Assembly (NCBI GenBank): GCA_950295325.1
Contig: OX485807.1
Location: forward strand, 10,877,001-10,941,000
Length of the DNA: 64,000 bases
Reading direction: 5' to 3'
DNA from: Polytrichum commune
Lineage: Eukaryota; Streptophyta; Polytrichopsida; Polytrichales; Polytrichaceae
The notes under the pieces were generated by a model. That model searched no databases, was not told the origin of the DNA, and saw only the letters and a program-made list of their open reading frames with translations. Each line of letters begins with the position of its first letter. The first letter of the stretch is position 1. The translations under genes and the position numbers were made by a program. Shown here piece after piece: positions 56,101 through 64,000 of this stretch.

Positions 56101-57807
56101 TTCTAGCTTTTGAACTAAGCCTTCAGGGCATTGGCAGATGAGGTCTATAATGCCTCTACTCAAAACTCTACCATCCAACCTACCTCTACAAAAGAAGGAA
56201 TAATTTTGTTGGTGTGTTAATAAACACACAACCTAACTAGGAGAGAGAGAGTAGAGGAGGTTCTCAAGCCTTTCTTTTAGACCATTGAGAATACATGCTA
56301 AAGGATTTTTTCCTAACTACATTGAAGCAGGGCTTCGCCCAAAAACTAGAGAAAGAGAGAGTGCTACAAGGTGGAAGGAGGGGTTTTTAAACCCTCTCAC
56401 AAAAGGGTTGGACCCCTCCTCCACCGGATCCATTTTTCAAACCCTTTCCCGAAATTTTGGCTCGGGGGTTTTCCCGGTTGAGGTTGCCACCCTCTCGCCG
56501 AGGTGGCTCCGACAAAAAACCTTTAGAAATCTTTCTAATTTTTCCGCCATCGAGTTGGCAAGGGGGCAAGTGGGCAAGTATCCCCCTTGCTCTCTTTCTT
56601 TTTTGTCTTCAAAATTCTTCACGCCGATTTTATCTTCTTACGTAAAACACCTCCAATAGTCTTGTGTGCCTCACACTAACTAATAAACTAACACTTGCTT
56701 AGCTAGCATCTACTAACATTTGCTTAGCTAGTTGTTTTTACTAGCTAGCACATTTTTTCTACTTTGCTATCTTCTAGCACTACTTAGTTTCATTTTGACC
56801 TTCCTTCTTCTAGGCTAAATGCTAAATGAACTAATTTTCCCTAAATTCCCTATCAATTCTAACTTTTAATGCTAACATTCTAACTAAAAGTGATCCCGCA
56901 GAGTGGTGGACCACTCAAAGGGTTCACATCCATACTGTCCCCAGCTTGACCCTCTCGGTTCCGAGAGGGTCTCACTCTCATGCACCCAAAATCAATTTCA
57001 TTATGACTAACTAGATGGACCACATACATACACATAGACAAGCCAAATCATAATTGTCAAATTCTGGTCCATACTAACCCCAAATTCACCCTCTCGGTTC
57101 TGAGAGGGTCTAACACTCATGTACACACAAAAGTTTTGAACATGAATAACTAGTTGGTCCAAATACATTCACATACACAAGCCACATCAGAGTTGTCGAA
57201 ATCTGGTCCACACTATCCCAACCTCGACCCTCTCGGTTCCGAGAGGGTCTCCCTCTCACGAACCCGCAAACAATTTCAACATGAATTACTAGTTGGTCCA
57301 CATACATTCACAAACAAAAGCCACATCATAGTTTTCAAAATCTGGTCCATACTAAACCCATCCTAGACCCTCTCGGTTCCGAGAGAGTCTCATCCTAGTG
57401 CACACACAAAAATTCTCAACATGAATTACTAAGTGGTCCACAAAGAAATCTATACACAAGCCACATCATAGTTGTCAAAATCTGGTCCATACTATCCCCA
57501 CCTTGACCCTCTCGGTTCCGAGAGGGTCTCACTCTCTTGCAAACACAAATCTTTTGAAGATGAATAACTAGTTGGTCCAAATACATTCACATACACAAGC
57601 AAAATCATAGTTGTCAAAATCTGGTCCTTAATATCCCCACCTTGACCCTCTGGGTTCCGAGAGGGTCTCCCTTTCATGCACCCGCGAACAATTTCAACAT
57701 GAATAACTAGCTGGTCCACATACAGTCACATACTGAAGCCACATCATAGTTGTGAAAATCTGGTCCATACTAAAACCATCCTAGACCCTCTCGGTTCCGA
57801 GAGGGTC
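53180..57807 (+). repeat. 139/140-bp satellite with a conserved near-palindrome, about 14 units
   Basis: Each unit carries GACCCTCTCGG, then TT, then the exact inverse CCGAGAGGGTC. It occurs at about 53307, 53575, 53714, 53853 and 53993 (degenerate), and at 56948, 57087, 57226, 57366, 57505, 57644 and 57784. Weaker copies are at 53184 and 53447. Between palindromes are the shared phrases CTGGTCCATACTATCCCCAC, ACTAGTTGGTCCA and CATACATTCACATACACAAG. The array is interrupted by an LTR at 54118-56928; removing it restores the 140-bp phase exactly. Confidence 0.88.
54118..56928. mobile_element. LTR-type insertion in the satellite (2,811 bp)
   Basis: Starts TGTGGTACTTTTGGGCCACC and ends GGGTTCACA, flanked by a perfect 5-bp duplication, TCCAT (54113-54117 and 56929-56933). 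No coding frame. I see no internal copy of its own start, so it reads as a very long solo LTR. A leader-like motif near 54868-54945 is shared with the gypsy element's gag leader, so a LARD-type non-autonomous element is an alternative. Open frames (for example 55729-55950, 56285-56659) show no domain. Confidence 0.8.
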
Positions 57808-57986
57808 GGCCACTTATGGACATAAGATAAGTAATTGAAAGAGAGATTGAAAGGTAAAAAACACATAAGATGATGGAGTTAAATGGGGTTTTAAAAAGGG
57901 CAATGGAAATTCAACAAGGGAATTTGTAAGTAACTCAAACATAAAGAAAACATAAAGAATAGGGGTTCCAAACGCACTAGGTGTAG

Positions 57987-59605
57987 TCAACAACTAGGAC
58001 TATCATGTCTATCACTAACCTCGCCCTGGTCGGCCTCTATGTCTAGGAAATCAAATACTACTTTGTTGAGAGGGCGAATGCGACGAGGAGGTGGGGAAGA
58101 TGCTTCTGCCAAAAGATTGGCAAGGTCAGCGGCATACGAAGGGAGCTGGAAGGTTGTCGAAGGGGTTGCAAACATGTCCGCATTAAGGACACGAATGGGA
58201 CTCTCATTTTGAACTCTGCACAGTCAAGACGGAAAAACAAAACAAATTAGTACAAGCCAAAAAATCCGATAGAAGAAGATACAAATACAAGCAAGTAAGA
58301 AGACAAGAACGAACTTACGCACACAACAAATCGAAATTGCGCTTGGCCATCTTCCGGGGAGGAGGACCAAAAACGGATCCTCGTTGTGGGGCAGCATGCT
58401 GAGAAGTGTGTTCTTGCTCAGTTTCACGCATAGGAAGGAGGATGGACTTAAAGATGTCGAGATCGGACTCAAGCGCCACAATATGACGTTGAATGGAACG
58501 ACATGCAATCACGGAACCTCCTATAAAAACAAAATGGCATAAGATGAGCATAAGGGAATGAATGGGAAATGAAGTAAGGAAAAAAAACAAGGAAATGAAA
58601 CAAGGAAAAGAAAAACCGACCAATGCCACATTGCCAATCCATAATAATGTCGTCTTTATCCGTGAGGACGGAGAAAATGATGGAGAAGAACTCCGGGCGC
58701 TTCTCACGAACACCTCTCCAAGGGACACCGTCCTCCCTCATCGACTGGTTTTTGGCATCCGCAAAACTGTTGAGCCAACCATCTCTCTTCAAATTGTAAC
58801 CCATGTCTTCGAAGTCCGAAGTCCGAAGTCCGGACATTCAAAACCGAATCATTGCGCACAAGAACCTTGATGAAGAACTTGCGAGTCTGTAAGAAATGAA
58901 AATGATAGTATTAGGAAAACAAAATGGAAGAGCAAAAAAAAGAAAACTAGAAATGGATGAGGCAAGAAAGACATACCAAATCAGCTGGATTAGTAGGCGA
59001 TTGGAGGTCGAGGTCATTCATCCCAAACCAGTCTTCGGCAACGTAGAAATCCTCTGTGTGTGCCCAGTTATGTATGGATCTAGAGACGTCAGGATCGGCG
59101 GCGTGTGCAAAGACAAGGACGCCGTCATCATGGAGGTTTGCGTTAGCGAAGGCAAATAGAACCTCAAAGTAAGAGGAAGAACGCTTGTTCCATTGAGGAA
59201 CATCGGACGAAGATGACGAGATGCCAGGAATACATAGGTTCTCCGGCACATCTGCGAAGAGAAGATCAAGCCCTGTGTGCACCTTAGGTTTGGTATTAGG
59301 ACGAATACGACCCGCTCCCACCTGGAAATAAAAAAGCCAAAGAAAAATATAAGAAACCAATTGGTAAAATAGAATGAATGAACGAGAAAACAACAGAATG
59401 TCGCACAAACCTTAGTAAGAAATTCCTGGATGCGACGGTAAGCCGGGGGGGCAACCTTGGACCGCATGCGTTCCTCTATAAGCTTCCCCATATCGACATT
59501 CTCAAGCAAAGACAGAGAAGACGACTTCTCCGAAGAAGTTGCGGAGGTATCCGGAGCGACGGCCTTCCTCTTGCGTGGCACGGAGGGAATGGTGACACCG
59601 CTATG
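57987..59605 (-). pseudogene. Five-exon gene with a DNA amino-methyltransferase (N6/N4-type) fold, disrupted
   Basis: Exons on the minus strand: 59605-59411 (5' incomplete; basic VPRKRKAVAPD, possible nuclear signal), 59321-58977, 58886-58621, 58520-58319 and 58215-57987. All introns (89, 90, 100 and 103 bp) are GT-AG and phases agree. Exon 2 has LLFADVPENLCIPG, at the place of motif IV (usually [DSN]PP[YFW]), then QWNKRSSSYFEVLFAFAN and LHDDGVLVFAHAADPDV. Exon 3 has WRGVREKRPEFFSIIFSVLT and IIMDWQCGIG. Exon 4 continues GSVIACRSIQRHIVALESD, the late motif I and acidic end of beta-class N6_N4 methyltransferases. Catalytic DPPY-like residues are replaced by DVPE, so activity is doubtful. Exon 3 contains GAAGTCC three times (58811-58831); its length fits the flanking phases only with one copy fewer, so a 7-bp duplication breaks the frame. 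The 5' end is cut by the LTR at 59606. The C-terminal exon is Pro/Arg-rich and its end uncertain. Confidence 0.72.
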
Positions 59606-61360
59606 TGTCGCAACCCTTGCTAGCCCCCCTTGACCATCTTGGTTATTTTGAATTCTAGCAAAGGTTACGAGTGGCTAACCCTTAGCATTCCGCCATGCTA
59701 ATGGATAGCTCCTCTTACCCCGGACCAATAGTTCATAGGAGGGAACCAACCCTCCTACTTTGCTTTCGGGACTCACCCCTTAATCGGTAACCCATTTCCC
59801 CAATGTGGACTTCCATCCATGGAAGTCCAATCCTATGTTGATCATCGCGTTGCCGGGGCAACACTACAACAACCCGAACCATACTAGGCAACTATGGCCT
59901 CACAATGGGCCAATGCCCATGGAGGCCGTGCCGTTCGGCCTCGGGTGGGTGAGGCCACACCACCTCACCCATATAAGCCTCTAGGACTCTACGCGGGGCC
60001 CCTACCCCACCGTCAACCAACCTCTTGTCTCTCCACCAAGAGTTGGGGCCAAGTGGACATTTTCCCTTAGCCGCTGGGCCTAGAAGCCCCCAGCAGCTTC
60101 AGACCATCATAACTTCCTTGTATGATGTCTGATTCCAGCAACCAACCACTCCATCTTCATCTACGCTTCACGTAGATGCCGATGGACTCCTCACTTGCCC
60201 CATTCGGGCAAGTGGTGAGGAAGTTATGACTGTTTGAACCTTGGCAGTCCCGGGAATCACTCCCAGGCACTGCTGTAGCAGGGCGCTGTCCCGGGACAGC
60301 GCCCCACTCAAATGGCCATAACTCCTAGCTCACACCTCCGATTGAGGTGTTCTTGAGCATTCTAGAATCACTACGCCATGAGCTACGCATAACTCATGGC
60401 CTTACCCTTGTGCCTCCTAGTCTTCGTGGATGGGAGGCGTTCCCAACGCCCGGGGACCTCATCCACACTAGGATCACTTGGGCCCTCTCACCAACGGCGC
60501 CACAAGTCCCGGGTGTCACTCCGGGGTCCCCCTTGTGCCCATGGTGTTTCGGCCACTCCTCATGGAGAGGTGCGCGACACTCACCCCCACCAAACGGAGT
60601 CGATGCCCTCATCGACTATACTCGTAGTCGGCACACCAATTCTCAAGTTGCCATCCTCTATGGTGCGGCATTGTGTTTACCTTAGGGCGCGACCCCCACA
60701 ATGCTTCTTCAAATTTGGCATAGTCCCAAAGGTGTCGTTTCTAGGTGGTCTGTTAGCGACCTTGGATTTTTCATCCAAGGACCTAAGCTATACTAGACCA
60801 ACCTACTTTGGGACTCACTTGGGTTGCCCCTCCTTTGGGGCCTCCCCCGTTAGGCTCCACTAGCCTAACGTGACACATCTAGGCGAGACCTCAACGCTTC
60901 CACTAAGTTGTCTCGGTTGCAACTCCGAGATGGCTTTCCATTGTTAAGCCACGCCTTGATTGCACGGGGGTGATGCCAAGTCCCGCCCGACTCGGTTCCC
61001 ACTTTGCTCTTTCGAGACATGGGTTCATGACTCCCATGCGCCAACTCTCGTTAGCTCGCGGGTAGCACTTTTATGAGCACGCGCCATCACCTGTCCCCGC
61101 CCGGACAAGCCCACAACTAAGAAGTTTCTTGGTTTTATCCAAGGCCCCTCCAAGCCATGGCCCCCAATTACTCGGCTTACCCAACCTAGTTTGGCATGTC
61201 TATTCCCCCTCTTCCATTAACCAAGCACAAGTACAAGACTAGGACCTCATCTCATACTTTTCTCTTTGCACCACTAAAGTTTGGACTTTATTCCCTCAAG
61301 CCAAAGAACAAGTGCATGTTGTGGAGCAATTAACCTCGAAGCTATGTTTGCTACTAGAGT
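59606..61360 (-). mobile_element. Probable 3' LTR of a chromovirus (ends uncertain)
   Basis: TGTCGCAACCCTTGC starts at 59606, inside the first visible exon of the methyltransferase-like gene. The body is C-rich and non-coding, like other LTRs in this window. On the minus strand it follows the chromodomain end of the pol fragment and a purine-rich TAGTGGGGGAGAGAC (about 61361-61375) that may be the polypurine tract. The second LTR lies outside the window, so this is not proven. Confidence 0.45.
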
Positions 61361-61375
61361 CTCTCCCCCACTAAA

Positions 61376-64000
61376 GGAGATTGATGTCCTCATCAATGCC
61401 TACGCTTCTTTTTATTGGAATGTCTAGCCTTAGTTTCTTTAAAGTGCTTCACCAATTCATTGGTGTTCACCATGTCTCTTGCCGCCACCCAAGCGGTTTC
61501 TTTCTCATGGTATCCTCACCATTTCACCAAGTATTCCTTTGTACTTTTTCTTTCCTTTTCACTTGGGCTTCCTACACTTGAGGATGCCCTCTTACCTCAT
61601 GTTCCAAATGACGTCCACAAGGTCGGGAGGTGGCCTAATCACTTGCTTGTGATCGGGCCACAAGGTGTCGTCCTAAAATGACTTTCGTAATGAGACATGA
61701 AATGTCGGATGCACTTTGATATCCGGCGGTAATTCCAACTTATACATGTCCTTGAACACTTGTTCCACAATGGAAAACGAAGCTCCAATTTTGGACATGA
61801 ACTTTTGGAGCGAGGCCTTCCGGCTAAGTGAAGTTGTTCACATTCAACAACACCTTTTGGCCCACCTCATTCTCCACTTCGCGTCTTCCGGCATTGACTA
61901 GCACTTCGTAGCACCTTCGGGCTTTCTCCACCAACAACTTGGTCATCTCCAAGACTTGTTTACCATCCTTGGCCAAGTCCTCACCATCTTGGTTGAACTC
62001 TAGTGTTGAATGTGCCCCCTCGAGAACTAGGTTAATAGGTTGGAGCGCATCCACTCCATAAGCCACCACGAAAGACCACCCCTTGGTGGCCAAGTGCGTG
62101 GCTACATTGCAATTACACTCCGCTCGACCCACATAGTCCGCCCAATCTCCTTGGTCCGCCCCCACCAAGTTCCTCAAGTATTGCTTCAAGTCTCCATTCA
62201 CACGCTTTGTTTTCCCATCCATTTGGGAATACACGGCCGTGCTAAACCTTAGTTTCAATACAACCTCCTTAGAGAAATGCATTGAAAATGCACTTGTGAA
62301 CTTTGGATCTTGATCCCACACAATCACTCTTGGCAACCCGTGGTGCCTCAACCATCATTTGAGAAAAGGCTATGCGGTCTCCAACGCGGTGGCGGTTTCC
62401 ACAATCGGCACCATGTGTGCCAACTTGGCAAACCACTCTACCATCAACAAGATGGCATCATACCCATGTGACTCCGGCAAACTTGTGATCAAGTCCATGC
62501 ACATACTATGCCATGGCGCCGACGGGATAGGCAACGGTTGCAAGAAACCGCCTTGCTTTTGATAAGAGGCTCGGTTCACTTTGCACTTTGATTCAAGCCT
62601 CCACAAAGTGGGCTACATCTTCCTTTATGCACCGCCAATGGTACCTCTTTGACACCATTCTATGGCGGCTTTTTCTTTCTCCTCTATGGCCGGCAATAGG
62701 ACTATCATATTCCTCCTTCAAAACCGATAGCCTCAACTTGCCTTGTGGCACATATACCCGACTTTGTTTGCACTTGAACAATCCGTCCACCAACTTAACC
62801 TCTTTGAGCACCTTGCTCTTGCGAAGCTCACCTAAAAGCTTTTGTGCTTTGGGGTAGTTAATTTACCCCTCCCGTATCTTGCATCACAAGTTTCCTTTGC
62901 CGGCACACATTAGCCACAAGGTCTGGATGGTTCTCATTGCTTGGAACTATTCCGGTCTACTTCGCGCATCCGGCACCACATTTCCACGGTCCGGTTTGTG
63001 GATCAAATCCACCTTTATAAGCGCCAAACTATCATGCCACCGCAATGACTTGGCGCTCACTTGCGATTGAATGTCAAAATTCTTTTAGGACACATTGTCC
63101 ATGTAGACCTTTGATTTGTGCGACCCCAAATAGTATCGCCACATCTTCAAGCAATGCACTACCGCAAAGAAGTTGTTTGGCATGAGTTGGTTGTCTTCTT
63201 TGACAACCATCGAACTTCATGCTCGCATATGCAATGGCCATCCATCTTACATTAACAATCCATCATTGGCAAAGTCATTCACCCCCGTATGCACCCCTCA
63301 AAAGGTTTGTCAAGCTCCGCGAACTTGAGCACGGGCGGCGAAGAGAACTTGGTCTTAAGCTCCCCAAAGACTCGTGACAAACATCATCCCACTCTTGGGA
63401 TAGCCATTTCTTTCACAAGTCGAGCTTCATGCTCTCATATGCAATGGCCATCCATCTTGCATCAACATCCGCCAATGGTAAAGTCACTCGCCCCCCGTAT
63501 GCACCTCAAAAGGTTTTTCAAGCTCCGCAAACTTGAACACGGGTGGTAAAGAGGAACTTGGTCTTAAGCTCCTCAAAGACTTGGTGGCAAGGCTCATCCC
63601 ACTCTTGGGATAGCCATTTCTTGCACAAGTTGCACAAGCTTCTACAACCATGGAGCTTAATGCTCCTATAAGCAATGGTCATCCATCTTGGATCAACATC
63701 CGCCAATGGTGAAGTCCTTCGCCTTCATGTGCACCTCAACATGCTCATGAAAACCCGGAAACTTAACCACATCTTGTGAAGGGAACTTGCTCTTGAACTT
63801 CCCAAAGGCTTGGTGACCAGGCTCATCCCACTTTTGGGATAGCTATTTCCTCAATAAGTTGAGTAAGGTCTTAGCAACCTTAAAACAAATCTAGAATGAA
63901 GTGGTGGTAGTAGTTGGCTAGGCCAACCAATGACCTAAGCCTTTTTTGAGTCAAGGGCCAATTCTCTTCTTGGATTGCCTTGACATTCTTCATGTTTGTC
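61376..64000 (-). pseudogene. Chromovirus (Ty3/gypsy) pol fragment: RT/RNase H, integrase, chromodomain
   Basis: Reading the minus strand from the window edge: the RT-RNase H connection (RLRSLVGLANYYHHF near 63900), a triplicated RNase H start (63200-63860), the integrase zinc finger (HRGERKSRH, 62593-62811), the integrase core (MCMDLITSLPES, 62370-62606; VIVWDQDPKFTSAF, 61824-62351), then near 61480-61560 a chromodomain (KEYLVKW, stop, GYHEKETAWVAARDM). In the core the usual TER of the third catalytic motif reads TKR, so the catalytic Glu is Lys. Many stops and frameshifts: an inactive copy continuing beyond the window. Confidence 0.8.
63200..63860 (-). repeat. Tandem triplication of the RNase H start in the chromovirus
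   Basis: CAATGGCCATCCATCTT (or a variant) recurs at about 63232, 63442 and 63673, at spacings of 210 and 231 bp. Each unit includes CTCAAAAGGTTTTTCAAGCT-type and TGGGATAGCCATTTC-type sequence. It corresponds to the segment coding for ...FEELKTKF...KPFEVHT...MQDG. One copy is normal in pol. Confidence 0.7.

Noticed and set aside
56285-56659. 124-codon plus-strand ORF
   Set aside because: Within the 2.8-kb LTR insertion, overlapped by minus frames, no recognisable domain.
53180-57807. Palindromes every 140 bp as a CRISPR array or rho-independent terminators
   Set aside because: The spacers are related to one another, so this is a satellite; bacterial terminators do not apply here.
60346-60863. 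112- and 155-codon plus-strand frames
   Set aside because: They fall in the C-rich probable LTR of the chromovirus, overlap each other, and match no domain.
1-64000. tRNA, rRNA or other structured RNA genes
   Set aside because: I looked for tRNA-like T-loop and anticodon arrangements and rRNA stretches but saw none I could support by eye; a covariance-model scan would be the proper test.

Overview
This is a stretch of a land-plant nuclear genome that is poor in genes and rich in transposons. Plant origin is supported by a ginkbilobin-2-like secreted protein gene, short GT-AG introns, plant-type Ty3/gypsy chromovirus sequence, FAR1/MULE-SWIM transposase remnants and a short TTTAGGG telomere-like seed. 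The density of nested LTR elements and the Gnk2 gene fit a large genome such as a fern, lycophyte or gymnosperm. I cannot fix the lineage from sequence alone.

Layout. 1-3.8 kb: no gene, only decayed repeats. 3.8-9.8 kb: a 6,035-bp hAT-type element (CAGGGTTGT ends, perfect 8-bp TSD) with a MITE, a pogo/Tigger-like element and an 81/84-bp minisatellite inside. 9.8-20.6 kb: repeats, two solo LTRs of one family with intact TSDs, and a TIR element. 20.6-22.0 kb: an intact-looking Gnk2-domain antifungal-type gene with a 5'UTR intron. 22-26 kb: diverged repeats. 26.06-26.56 kb: a MITE whose right TSD was split by the next element. 26.57-36.96 kb: a 10.4-kb Ty3/gypsy element on the minus strand (TCAA TSD). 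39.0-42.0 kb: an LTR next to the last five exons of a truncated LETM1-like gene. 44.1-46.8 kb: a broken MULE/SWIM transposase-type gene. 47.2-48.65 kb: a 667-bp deletion derivative of the 6-kb hAT element, then a second copy of the TIR element. 49.3-52.75 kb: an unrecognised ORF next to a 48-bp minisatellite of about 59 units that stays open for 925 codons. 53.2-57.8 kb: a 140-bp satellite carrying a near-palindrome in each unit, split by a 2.8-kb LTR insertion. 58.0-59.6 kb: a five-exon gene with a permuted DNA amino-methyltransferase (N6/N4) fold, broken by a 7-bp duplication and capped by an LTR. 59.6-64 kb: a chromovirus fragment running off the window.

The standout is the element at 26.57-36.96 kb. 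Its pol encodes, in order, protease, a complete cytosine-C5 DNA methyltransferase domain (motifs I, IV with PCQ, VI with ENV, VIII, IX, X), reverse transcriptase, RNase H and integrase, and it ends in a PHD finger (C4-H-C3). Methyltransferase and PHD finger together suggest an element that carries both a writer of DNA methylation and a chromatin reader. The methyltransferase segment is the longest uninterrupted part of pol. The rest carries six in-frame stops and two frameshifts, although the homologous LTR segments differ at only about five of 324 positions. The copy was therefore either mobilised in trans or damaged quickly. I read the sequence by eye; alignments, domain searches and expression data would be needed to confirm each call.
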